Source of the DNA: SAR324 cluster bacterium | GTDB taxonomy: Bacteria > SAR324 > XYD2-FULL-50-16 | Assembly (NCBI GenBank): GCA_028282885.1 | Contig: JANQGX010000075.1 | Span: forward strand, 62,001 to 126,000 | Direction of reading: 5' to 3' | DNA: 64,000 nucleotides | Shown here: piece by piece, positions 35,015 through 42,902 of the stretch | How the letters are laid out: each line of letters starts with the position of its first letter | Position numbering within the stretch: position 1 is the first letter of the stretch | The notes under the pieces: model-generated | What the model saw: only the letters and a program-made list of their open reading frames with translations | Database searches by the model: none | What the model was told of the DNA's origin: nothing | Translations under genes and position numbers: made by a program

Positions 35015-35068
35015 TAATTCTCTTTTTTCAAACAGTGAAATGTTGACTGTCCTGAATTTGAGATGTCG

Positions 35069-35248
35069 GCCCCGGGGCTTCTCACCTCAATGACAAGGAC
35101 ACTCCTTTAGTACCGGCGGATGTTTTGTCAATCATCTTGCTTTTCCCCTAAGACAGTTCGTCTGCCGGTATTAAAAACGGCAAACACGCGCGGCTTAACT
35201 CCAGCCGGGGAAAGCGATCTGTGAGTCAGACAGAGCCGCTTCCCCGGC
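35069..35248 (+). other. GC-rich, hairpin-dense segment upstream of the secreted-protein gene
   Basis: Three inverted repeats occur in 180 bases: the palindrome GCCCCGGGGC (35069-35078); TACCGGCGGA (35111-35120) pairing with TCTGCCGGTA (35161-35170); and GCCGGGGAA (35204-35212) pairing with TTCCCCGGC (35240-35248), extended by an inner CTGT/ACAG pairing. The segment is far more GC-rich than its flanks. It may be a structured 5' leader or a small RNA gene. Confidence 0.4.
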
Positions 35249-35338
35249 AACGCCCGCGATGAGTTGCCATTTCTTATCATTATTATAAATTGCGAAAGCA
35301 CTGATTTTGAACGAAAACAGTATTTCCATGAGGTAAAC

Positions 35339-35698
35339 ATGAAAAAAATCTCCCTTCTTTTTGTAGTTGCTTTTATTTCCTTCAGCCTCCAATCCATAAT
35401 GGCAGACACACAGACCATTACAACTGACGTGTTCAGTAGTGAAAACAAGGCTGTTGTCGCCGCCCAGGGTCTTTCCAACGACTTGAAAAATCACAAGTAT
35501 TCCGTACTGGCAGGCAAAACGGTTGCCCAGTGTAAGAGCATCACTGATTTGAAAGTTCAGGGATTCAGGGTTGTTCCGGTTTGGGTGCAAAACGGTGAGA
35601 ATTACAAAAAAGGTTATCAGGCTGAAGTAAAATACAATTTCTCCTGTGAAACCAAAAACAGGGGTCCTCTCTGGTATGCAAGCGTTAAGGGCTTCTAG
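35339..35698 (+). CDS. Small secreted protein, unknown function
   Basis: A 119-residue protein with a clear signal peptide (KKISLLFVVAFISFSLQ, cleavage near IMADT) and two cysteines in the mature part (VAQCKSITDL and NFSCETKN). I place the start at 35339 because GAGG stands six bases before it; an upstream in-frame ATG at 35264 has no ribosome-binding site and would hide the signal peptide. No family is recognised. It is preceded by an unusually elaborate regulatory region. Confidence 0.75.
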   Translation: MKKISLLFVVAFISFSLQSIMADTQTITTDVFSSENKAVVAAQGLSNDLKNHKYSVLAGKTVAQCKSITDLKVQGFRVVPVWVQNGENYKKGYQAEVKYNFSCETKNRGPLWYASVKGF

Positions 35699-36098
35699 TT
35701 AATCTCACGCCGGTGACTGACAAACCGGTTTGTCGTTCCCGCTGCCAGTTGACAACTGACGAAAAGGTATACCAGTGTGGTCTCTTCTCTTCAGTTAAAG
35801 GGCAGAGGGAACAAGTTGCCGACATCAATAAACGGAACCATGCCGGTTTTCGGGACTTGACCTCTAATCCGTTTAATCTCCGCTTTAAATCCCTTTTGGC
35901 TGTCATACTAAAGATTAATGGAGTCTTCCCAATCTGACCGAATTGAAGAAAAATCTCCTGTAATATCTTGACACCTTTCCATCCAGGGCTTAGGATCTTC
36001 GAGAACCTGAACACTGGTTCAGCGTTCAAAATGTATTCTTCGACAAACTGAGACATGTTTTGATATAAATTCAAACCTTTAAGCTGAATGGTACTGTC
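35699..36098. promoter_or_regulatory. Palindrome-rich region before the second tetR gene
   Basis: GACAAACCGGTTTGTC at 35719-35734 is a perfect 16-bp palindrome just after the secreted-protein stop codon and may be a terminator hairpin or operator. CAGTTGACAACTG (35746-35758) is a second palindrome. CTGAAC-ACTG-GTTCAG at 36007-36022 is an inverted repeat 77 bases before the tetR start and is a candidate autoregulatory operator. No gene is seen. Confidence 0.5.
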
Positions 36099-36722
36099 GT
36101 GATCGATAAGAAAAGGCTGAAAAAGGAATCCATCCTGGAGGCTGCTGCCAAGGTGTTTTCTTCCTGTGGGTTTTACAACGCGAAAATGGCGAAAATTGCT
36201 GAAATAGCCGGTGTCGGGGCAGGCAGCATTTATCTCTATTATAAAAATAAGCAGCATTTACTCGATGAGATTCTGAACAATTTCTGGAAGAAGCTTTACG
36301 AGAATATCGAAAAACTCTCAAGCAGCACCGGCATGAATCCTGATCAAAAGCTGTCGCGAATGATTGAGGTTCTTTTCGATACCCTCGTTGAGGATAGCTC
36401 TATCACCATGATCTTTGTGCATGAGAACAGTCTGGATCTCTGGAATGAAAAAGTTGAGAGCAATTCCTATTTTAACCTGTTTTTCGATACTGCAGAAAAG
36501 ATGATTGAGAAAGGTCAGGCCTCCGGGTTTTTCCCCAAAGAGCTGGATGCGAGTCTGACCTTGCATTTTATTTCCGGGGGAATTCGAGATCTGCTCCATC
36601 AGTGGGCCACATCCGAAAAGAAAATTCCCCTTGATACAATAAAAAAGACTATTCAGATCCTGTCCAGGCACGGTCTGCTTCACCCGGAATACGCGATAAA
36701 AGGGATACCTTCAAACACATAG
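36099..36722 (+). CDS. TetR family regulator (FadR-like)
   Basis: A 207-residue TetR-type repressor with the helix-turn-helix MAKIAEIAGVGAGSIYLYYKNKQHLLDEI (residues about 28-56, split by convention) and a helical ligand domain. The N-terminus resembles the Bacillus FadR/YsiA group of fatty-acid-responsive TetR proteins. The start is GTG with a weak ribosome-binding site. An inverted repeat 77 bases upstream may be its operator. The regulated genes are not obvious; the outer-membrane protein downstream is one possibility. Confidence 0.87.
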   Translation: MIDKKRLKKESILEAAAKVFSSCGFYNAKMAKIAEIAGVGAGSIYLYYKNKQHLLDEILNNFWKKLYENIEKLSSSTGMNPDQKLSRMIEVLFDTLVEDSSITMIFVHENSLDLWNEKVESNSYFNLFFDTAEKMIEKGQASGFFPKELDASLTLHFISGGIRDLLHQWATSEKKIPLDTIKKTIQILSRHGLLHPEYAIKGIPSNT

Positions 36723-37026
36723 CGGGAATTGGCAAACCAACTCTGCTTATGCCGGTTTCTGTTGCGCCTCGATTGTCCGCATTCTGTTGAAGACAAAGGC
36801 CAGTTCAAAAGGTCGAAATCCTGCAAATTGGGCGGAAACACGATTGGAGAGAATATCGGGTCCTCCCATATCAATAATAGATACTATTAATAGTGTTGGT
36901 TAAAAACAGATTTTCGATCAGGCTGGAAAGGAAAAAAACTGAAGATCCACTGGTTTTGGCATTCAAATTGGATTATTTTAAGAAATCAAGGATGTTTTTG
37001 TTCAATAAACTGATTCCGGAGGAACT
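36723..37026. other. Intergenic region before the outer-membrane protein gene
   Basis: No gene is seen. A 12-bp perfect palindrome ACTATTAATAGT lies at 36883-36894 in an AT-rich stretch that probably contains the promoter of the next gene. Confidence 0.35.
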
Positions 37027-37620
37027 ATGATCTCAAGAAAAGTCATCCCTTTTATCATCGCAGCCGCACTTGTTTTTGGCTTTAATACCAATGCATTTGC
37101 AGAACTGTTCTCAGTCAGTGCAGGCATTCCGATCTCTCACTCATTCAGTTCAGAATGGAGCGATGGTGGTGGTACCCTTGAATCCGATGGGGTTTCCGGT
37201 GCCATGGTGCATGTAAAGTTTCCGATCATGCTCGGAATCGGTTATGAAAGCTATAAAACAAAAATCAAGTCATATGATGAATCTGTTATAGATGACATCA
37301 GTCTAACTACCAATATGTTGGATTTCTTCTGGTTAACCCCCATTCCCGTGGTAAATTTCACCATCGGCGCCGGTATCGGGACTGCTATCTTCGAATGTGA
37401 TCTGGTACAGACAGGAAGAAGTTGTAGCGATGACTACGAAAGCTTGGGACCAACATCAACTTACCAGCTTTGGGGACAACTCGGATACTCATTCCTGCCC
37501 TTTCTGGACGCTCATTTCAGCTACCATAACGTAAGCGCGAAAGTTAAAGACAAAGATGATGACAGTACAACCGCTTTCAACGGAACGGTTATCGGTTTCG
37601 GCCTGGCGTTTATCTTTTGA
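37027..37620 (+). CDS. Small outer-membrane beta-barrel protein
   Basis: A 197-residue protein with a signal peptide (VIPFIIAAALVFGF, cleavage after NAFA) and eight or so amphipathic beta strands, ending in phenylalanine (GFGLAFIF) as outer-membrane barrels do. Glycine-rich strands such as VNFTIGAGIGTAIFE and two cysteines in an apparent loop (FECDLVQTGRSCSDD) are visible. A strong GGAGG ribosome-binding site precedes the ATG. Function unknown. Confidence 0.78.
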   Translation: MISRKVIPFIIAAALVFGFNTNAFAELFSVSAGIPISHSFSSEWSDGGGTLESDGVSGAMVHVKFPIMLGIGYESYKTKIKSYDESVIDDISLTTNMLDFFWLTPIPVVNFTIGAGIGTAIFECDLVQTGRSCSDDYESLGPTSTYQLWGQLGYSFLPFLDAHFSYHNVSAKVKDKDDDSTTAFNGTVIGFGLAFIF

Positions 37621-37852
37621 AATTTATCTTTACCGGCAGGAATCCGTTTTATTTCAAGGGTAATCGGGTTCCTGCGGGACACCCTGTCTCTTCATCCCAC
37701 GATTTTTTCACCCGGCTTTATCCCGCTTGTTTTCCGCTTTAGATTTCCCTTGGCGACTTCTGGCTGTCGCGCTACCCTAAGTTCGACATATTCGTCGTAG
37801 ACAGAATTTAAAGCAACCTGTTTTGGGTGGTTCCGAACCGCATCCCCCGGTA

Positions 37853-40627
37853 ATGACGTCTCAACAATCAGATTTTTTCAGACGATTCAAACAGTCATCA
37901 TCCCCGCTTTCTTCAAAAAAAGCGATTCCGGATATCCAATTCCAGTTGGTATTTGACGGGAGCACACCTTTACTATTGATCGTCGACAAAGACGGAGTGG
38001 AACAATCCCCGGACCACCGCTACTTCACCGGTCATAAACGTGCTCTGCTCAAAGCGATATCTCGGATTAAAAGCAGGAAGAACAGCAATTTCGGCTGGGG
38101 AAAGAAAGAGAAGGGGATTGACCTTCATGAAAATGCCTTTTTGCTATACCAATTGAGAAAATGCGGTTGCCTGGTTGATAAAGACCTGTCGCCTATTGAG
38201 TTTTCGGACAGAGAAGGGACGTTATCGCTCAATGTGGAAGGAAAGCATCAGTTTACCTGTCGCCTGGAATTTAAGGATGAATCAGGTATCAATGGCAACC
38301 TGCAGTTTATCAGCGAGCAATTTGCACTTTCCGGTCGAACTATTGTTTCGCTTCCGGCAGTTGGTACCGATTTTGCGACCCTCTCTTCCTTTCAAACGCT
38401 TATTCTTTCTTCGGAGATTGAGAGATATCTCAGTTTGTTCTTTACCTATTGTCCGGGGATCAACCTGAAATTTAAGGATTATAGTGTTGTTAAAGGTCAA
38501 CCCCTTTCCACTCGCCCCTCGCTTGTTTTCGAAAAAGTCACCCAAGATAATTCTCTTTACCTTAGGGTCGTACAAACAGCCATCGGCCTGGACCCTGATT
38601 TTGTCGACGATTATGATGTCACCTCCATTGTTTCGATCGATGACCGGCAAAAGGAGATTATCGTCAGCGAAGTGTTGAGACTGGCTGACCCAAGAATATA
38701 TCTGGTTGATATCACGAGAATTCTCAACGAGTTGAAAAAAGAGGAAACCGAGGGTGATTACTACCAGGATGATTCGTTTTTTATCATTGAAAATCCTCTT
38801 TCGGAACGCTTTGCCCAGAAAGCACTGCCGAAACTGGTTCGTGACTTCGATATATTCGGCGCAGAAAATCTGGAGCCTTACCAAATCCGAATGTCGAAAC
38901 CCGAACTGAGTCTCTCTATTGACCATGGTATTGATTTTTTGGAAGGTTCTGCGGATCTGCAGATCGAAGGCGAACAATTTTCTCTTTTTGAAGCGCTTCA
39001 TCAGTTTCGTAAAAACGCCTATGTCAATTTGAGTAACGGTACCAAGGCAATTGTCGATCACGAATATATCCAGAAACTGGAACGAATCTTTGAGAAACGA
39101 AAGGATGGAGTTGCTATCTCCTTTTTTGATTTGCCGCTGGTAGACGAATTATTGGATGAAAGGCTCGCTGACAGTCGCTTAAATGATGTCAGGAAAGTCT
39201 TCCAGGGTTTTCTCAACCTTGAACAGGAGATCGTTACCCTCCCGCAAATCAATGCCACCCTGAGACCTTATCAGATCGAAGGATTTAAGTGGCTGAAATA
39301 CCTCCATAAAAATGCACTTGGAGGATGTCTGGCAGACGATATGGGGCTTGGGAAAACACTCCAGGCAATAACCCTCCTGGCCTCTTTTTATCCAAGGGAA
39401 ACCAGGCCAAGCCTGATTGTCATTCCCAAAAGCCTGGTATTCAACTGGCAAAACGAAATTAACCGCTTTGCACCCCATCTTGAAGTCTCTTTATACTATG
39501 GAGCGGATCGCGAATTTAGCTTGTCTGGCGGTGCTCAGATTATCATTTCTACTTATGGAACAGTCAGAAACGACATTGAAAGCTTGAAAGACAGGAGTTT
39601 TTACTATCTGATACTGGATGAATCCCAGACCATTAAAAACCACGAATCGCAGATTTCAAGAGCTGTCAGCTTGCTTAAAGCAGACCACAGGCTGGCACTC
39701 AGCGGCACCCCGATAGAGAACAATCTGAGTGAACTCTATGCTTTGTTTCGTTTCTTGAATCCTGCCATGTTTGGCAACCTGGGGCGTTTTACCCGGCAAT
39801 ACCTGTTTCCCATCCAAAATAGTGGCGACCGTAAAGCAGCAGAGGAACTAAAAAAGAAAATACTGCCTTTTGTCTTAAGAAGACTGAAAAAAGATGTTTT
39901 GGAAGAGCTTCCCGATAAAATTGAAAAGGTGTTGCTGGTCGAACCCTCACCGGAACAAAAAAGGTTTTATGAGCAACGTCGATCATTCTATTACCAGACG
40001 ATCAGAAACCAGATTGAGACAAATGGCTTTCAGAAATCTCAGTTTTTTGTCCTGCAGGCCATTACGGCACTGAGACAAATCGCCTCCATTCCGGAAGTCA
40101 AAAGCGAAGGACAAATCATCTCTCCCAAAAGATCCCTACTCTTGGAGACGATGAATGAGGCTATTGCAAATGATCATAAAATCCTTATCTTTGCCAATTT
40201 TCTCGGTGTGCTGGAGTATTTGGCGACAGACCTTGCCAACCTTGGAATTGACTTTGAAACACTGACCGGGGCCACACGAAATCGGGAAAAGCCTGTCAAG
40301 CGCTTCCAATCCGATCCGGATTGCAAGGTGTTCCTCATGACTTTGAAAACAGGAGGCCAGGGATTAAACCTGACCGCTGCGGACACCATTTATCTGTTTG
40401 ATCCCTGGTGGAACCTTGCTGCTGAGAACCAGGCCATCGACCGCAGTCATCGCATCGGACAGAATAAAACGGTTTTCAGCCATAAACTGATCACCAAGGG
40501 TACGATTGAAGAGAGAATTCTACAGCTCCAGCATAAAAAAAGAGCTGTGTTCGAGACTGTCTTTTCAGATGAGAGTATTTCCTATAAGTCTCTTGCTGAA
40601 GAAGACATCGATTACTTAATGGGGTAG
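37853..40627 (+). CDS. SNF2-family ATPase/translocase
   Basis: A 924-residue SNF2 protein (longer if TTG at 37823 is used). The N-terminal 470 residues resemble the bacterial SNF2-associated region, including DHGIDFLEGSADLQIEGEQ. The ATPase core has the Walker A motif LADDMGLGKTLQAI (near residue 500), a DEAH-box variant DESQ in LILDESQTIKN (near 588), LSGTPIENNLSELYALF, LKTGGQGLNLTAADTIYL and the helicase motif VI DRSHRIGQNK (near 865). No SWIM zinc finger or nuclease domain is visible. It should translocate on double-stranded DNA and remodel protein-DNA complexes. The partner gene starts seven bases after its stop. Confidence 0.92.
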   Translation: MTSQQSDFFRRFKQSSSPLSSKKAIPDIQFQLVFDGSTPLLLIVDKDGVEQSPDHRYFTGHKRALLKAISRIKSRKNSNFGWGKKEKGIDLHENAFLLYQLRKCGCLVDKDLSPIEFSDREGTLSLNVEGKHQFTCRLEFKDESGINGNLQFISEQFALSGRTIVSLPAVGTDFATLSSFQTLILSSEIERYLSLFFTYCPGINLKFKDYSVVKGQPLSTRPSLVFEKVTQDNSLYLRVVQTAIGLDPDFVDDYDVTSIVSIDDRQKEIIVSEVLRLADPRIYLVDITRILNELKKEETEGDYYQDDSFFIIENPLSERFAQKALPKLVRDFDIFGAENLEPYQIRMSKPELSLSIDHGIDFLEGSADLQIEGEQFSLFEALHQFRKNAYVNLSNGTKAIVDHEYIQKLERIFEKRKDGVAISFFDLPLVDELLDERLADSRLNDVRKVFQGFLNLEQEIVTLPQINATLRPYQIEGFKWLKYLHKNALGGCLADDMGLGKTLQAITLLASFYPRETRPSLIVIPKSLVFNWQNEINRFAPHLEVSLYYGADREFSLSGGAQIIISTYGTVRNDIESLKDRSFYYLILDESQTIKNHESQISRAVSLLKADHRLALSGTPIENNLSELYALFRFLNPAMFGNLGRFTRQYLFPIQNSGDRKAAEELKKKILPFVLRRLKKDVLEELPDKIEKVLLVEPSPEQKRFYEQRRSFYYQTIRNQIETNGFQKSQFFVLQAITALRQIASIPEVKSEGQIISPKRSLLLETMNEAIANDHKILIFANFLGVLEYLATDLANLGIDFETLTGATRNREKPVKRFQSDPDCKVFLMTLKTGGQGLNLTAADTIYLFDPWWNLAAENQAIDRSHRIGQNKTVFSHKLITKGTIEERILQLQHKKRAVFETVFSDESISYKSLAEEDIDYLMG

Positions 40628-40634
40628 TTCACGG

Positions 40635-42425
40635 ATGAATAGATCGAACTCAGACAATGGTTTATCCCTGGAAGAAGAACTGCACCAGCACTATTCTGCC
40701 GATCGACTTGAAGATTTATTTCACCTGTATTTGAAAAAGTTTCTCAACGCCCATCCCGTGCTACTCAAAGATTGGAATCTGAACTATAAGGAGTTCGAAG
40801 GTCTTTCCATCCGCAAAAAAGAGATTGTACGCCTTTTCGCCATTATCTGTTCGGATAAGGAACTTTTTCTATCCTGGTTTGGAGATTTACCTTTTTTACC
40901 ATCCAAAATCCTGGAGAGCATTGTTTGGGAGGGAAGGCAGCTCCTGTCTGATCTGAATAAGCGCACCAAGGGTAATATCTTTGACTCTCTGGAGGAGTCC
41001 CCCGATTTGAATGCAATCCGTCAGGACTATTGCCTGTTCATTGTTATCCGTATTCCATTCAAGTTTCCGGATAAAAAGCCACTGGTCTATTTCGACATTC
41101 CCACCAGCCTCCGTAGAAAATTAAAACAGCACCTGCCTTTTCCCAAAGGATATGATCTTAAACCTTTGAAATCCCCGGAACAAACGGAATATACTTATGC
41201 GGACAGAGGCAGAATACTGGAATCACTACCGATTGCATTGGAATTCATCAGACAGGGAAAGCTACAATGCAATAAAAGCGGATCCCCCCATAAGAGATCT
41301 CTGAACAGACTAAACCAGATGACCAACCTGTCTGAGTTCTTTCCGGACCGAAGTGAAACCGGGCTTAAAGCCATGAGAACGCGCATGGTAGCCGAATTAC
41401 TCCTGGTCAAAAGCGAGTTTGAAAAGACGGACGATTTGCCGGGGTTAATCAAATCACTGTTTCTTCAGTTGTCTGAGTCAGATGGAAGCTTCTACCTGCG
41501 CTTTATGGAAGGAATCAAAGGATGGTACCATGCGTCCGGTCAACTCAAACAGGATTTCCACACAGGATATCTGCAATTACTCCGACAACTGCCAATCGAC
41601 AAGTGGATTTCGATCTCCCAGTTGGCAAGGTACGCCCTGGTGAGGGATATGGATCTCTGCCCTGTTAACGACCAGGCCTATCAGCATCTGTTCCATTCCG
41701 GTGAATGGAGCGGGTGGGGAAACACCCGGAATCCCATTTATCCCGACGAATATGCGAACGTTATAACCTTGCCTTTGCTCAAGTCTGCATTTTATCTTTT
41801 TGCAGCCATGGGACTGACAGATATCATGTATCAATCACCTGATACCGCCAAACCTGCTGAGTCACGCCACTATTCGGACTTCTGCGGTCTACGGTATGTC
41901 AAACTGAATGAACTGGGTGCATTTGTCGCCGGTAAAACAGACGAGTATCTCTCTTATACCCGGACACAACCTCCTACCAAGATGTATCTGGACGAACATC
42001 GGTTGATTCTCTCCCTGGACTCCGGCAACCCGGGATTGGAAATGAAACTGGAGCAAATAGCTGATCGCATTGGAAAAAACCGTTTCAGATTCGATTTTTC
42101 TTCTTTTTTTTCAGATTGTAGCCACTCCGGCGATGTGGAAAACAAACTGGCAATCTTTCATGAGACGATACGCGAAGATCTTCCCTCTATCTGGCGTCAA
42201 TTCCTGGACGAAGTGGAACAGCGCACCACTGCTTTCAGGAAAACCGATGACTATGTTATTGTCAAAATAGATCACAATAACAGAGACTTAATTGAGCTAA
42301 TTGAAAATGATCATGAGATCAGGAACTGGATTTTATTGATTGAAGACTATCATATTGCCATTCCCAAGATGAATCTTGAGCGACTAAAGCAGCGTTTGAT
42401 AAATTTTGGCTATCTTTTTTCTTGA
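40635..42425 (+). CDS. SNF2-partner protein with winged-helix and helicase-associated-like C-terminus
   Basis: A 596-residue soluble protein with no known name. It starts seven bases after the SNF2 gene, so the two are translationally coupled. Visible parts are a helical N-terminal half, a WISISQLARYALVRD helix-turn-helix-like segment near 330, a winged-helix-like piece (FAAMGLTDI then LRYVKLNELGAFVAGKTDE, about 395-435), and a C-terminus (VIVKIDHNNRDLIELIENDHE, shown in part, ending LKQRLINFGYLFS) that resembles the terminal part of Helicase_C_3-type XPB-associated domains. No catalytic motif is seen. It probably guides or regulates the SNF2 motor. Confidence 0.7.
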   Translation: MNRSNSDNGLSLEEELHQHYSADRLEDLFHLYLKKFLNAHPVLLKDWNLNYKEFEGLSIRKKEIVRLFAIICSDKELFLSWFGDLPFLPSKILESIVWEGRQLLSDLNKRTKGNIFDSLEESPDLNAIRQDYCLFIVIRIPFKFPDKKPLVYFDIPTSLRRKLKQHLPFPKGYDLKPLKSPEQTEYTYADRGRILESLPIALEFIRQGKLQCNKSGSPHKRSLNRLNQMTNLSEFFPDRSETGLKAMRTRMVAELLLVKSEFEKTDDLPGLIKSLFLQLSESDGSFYLRFMEGIKGWYHASGQLKQDFHTGYLQLLRQLPIDKWISISQLARYALVRDMDLCPVNDQAYQHLFHSGEWSGWGNTRNPIYPDEYANVITLPLLKSAFYLFAAMGLTDIMYQSPDTAKPAESRHYSDFCGLRYVKLNELGAFVAGKTDEYLSYTRTQPPTKMYLDEHRLILSLDSGNPGLEMKLEQIADRIGKNRFRFDFSSFFSDCSHSGDVENKLAIFHETIREDLPSIWRQFLDEVEQRTTAFRKTDDYVIVKIDHNNRDLIELIENDHEIRNWILLIEDYHIAIPKMNLERLKQRLINFGYLFS

Positions 42426-42483
42426 AACTGGTTTAGACCTAGGAAAGGTCAGACATTGAACACATTGAATTTCGGGAAGTCTT

Positions 42484-42693
42484 ATGCTTGCAGAAAAGGT
42501 TAAAGCTGATAGAGAGAAAAAATTAAAAGCGCTGGAGGTTAAAATAAGAACCAGGAGGTTTTATAAACTGAAAGAGGAATTGGATCGTGTCAAGACCTAT
42601 CTTCTCAAAGATATCAATGAGATCGAAGCCAACGAAGAGGGCTTGCCACAAGAATTGGTTAAAATAAAAGAAGAACTCCTGCACTATAAATAA
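42484..42693 (+). CDS. Small coiled-coil protein
   Basis: A 69-residue, highly charged protein predicted as one or two long helices (KVKADREKKLKALEVKI, KLKEELDRVKTYLLKDI), likely a coiled coil. GGGAAG four bases before the ATG supports translation. It follows the SNF2 partner by 58 bases on the same strand and may be a third member of that set. Confidence 0.6.
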   Translation: MLAEKVKADREKKLKALEVKIRTRRFYKLKEELDRVKTYLLKDINEIEANEEGLPQELVKIKEELLHYK

Positions 42694-42764
42694 TCCCACC
42701 ACCTTCCCCAGCAACCTGAAGAAACATTTTTTTTATCCTGGTCTCTCTATGAGACATATCACTA

Positions 42765-42784
42765 AATTGAGGTATTTCTCAATT
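42765..42784. repeat. Inverted repeat upstream of the first sigma-54 activator gene
   Basis: AATTGAG (42765-42771) and CTCAATT (42778-42784) form a 7-bp inverted repeat with a 6-base spacer, in a T-rich stretch after the coiled-coil gene. It may be an operator or a weak terminator. Confidence 0.35.
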
Positions 42785-42902
42785 AATTCTCCTCAAAAAT
42801 CCCCTAAGTTGATAGTATAGAAAAAGCGCTAACGGCAGAATTGTTCTGTTCTAACACGTTTGATTAAAATAGTGGTCCTGCTAATTGTTTGGAATTGAAT
42901 AA

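Larger units (their letters stand above)
34511..35338. other. Long regulatory region with palindrome array and structured segment
   Basis: This 828-base gap between the leftward DUF4254 gene and the rightward small secreted protein holds three parts. First, a TTGACA at 34843-34848 may be a -35 element. Second, there is an AT-rich stretch with three TGAATCATGATTCA-type palindromes and a T-tailed hairpin. Third, there is a GC-rich stretch (35066-35250) with several strong inverted repeats. The parts are listed separately. No protein gene is convincing. Confidence 0.6.

Noticed and set aside
35685..36257. 190-codon leftward frame overlapping the second tetR gene
   Set aside because: It runs antisense through the clear tetR helix-turn-helix coding sequence and the palindromic upstream region, and its translation has no domain-like character.
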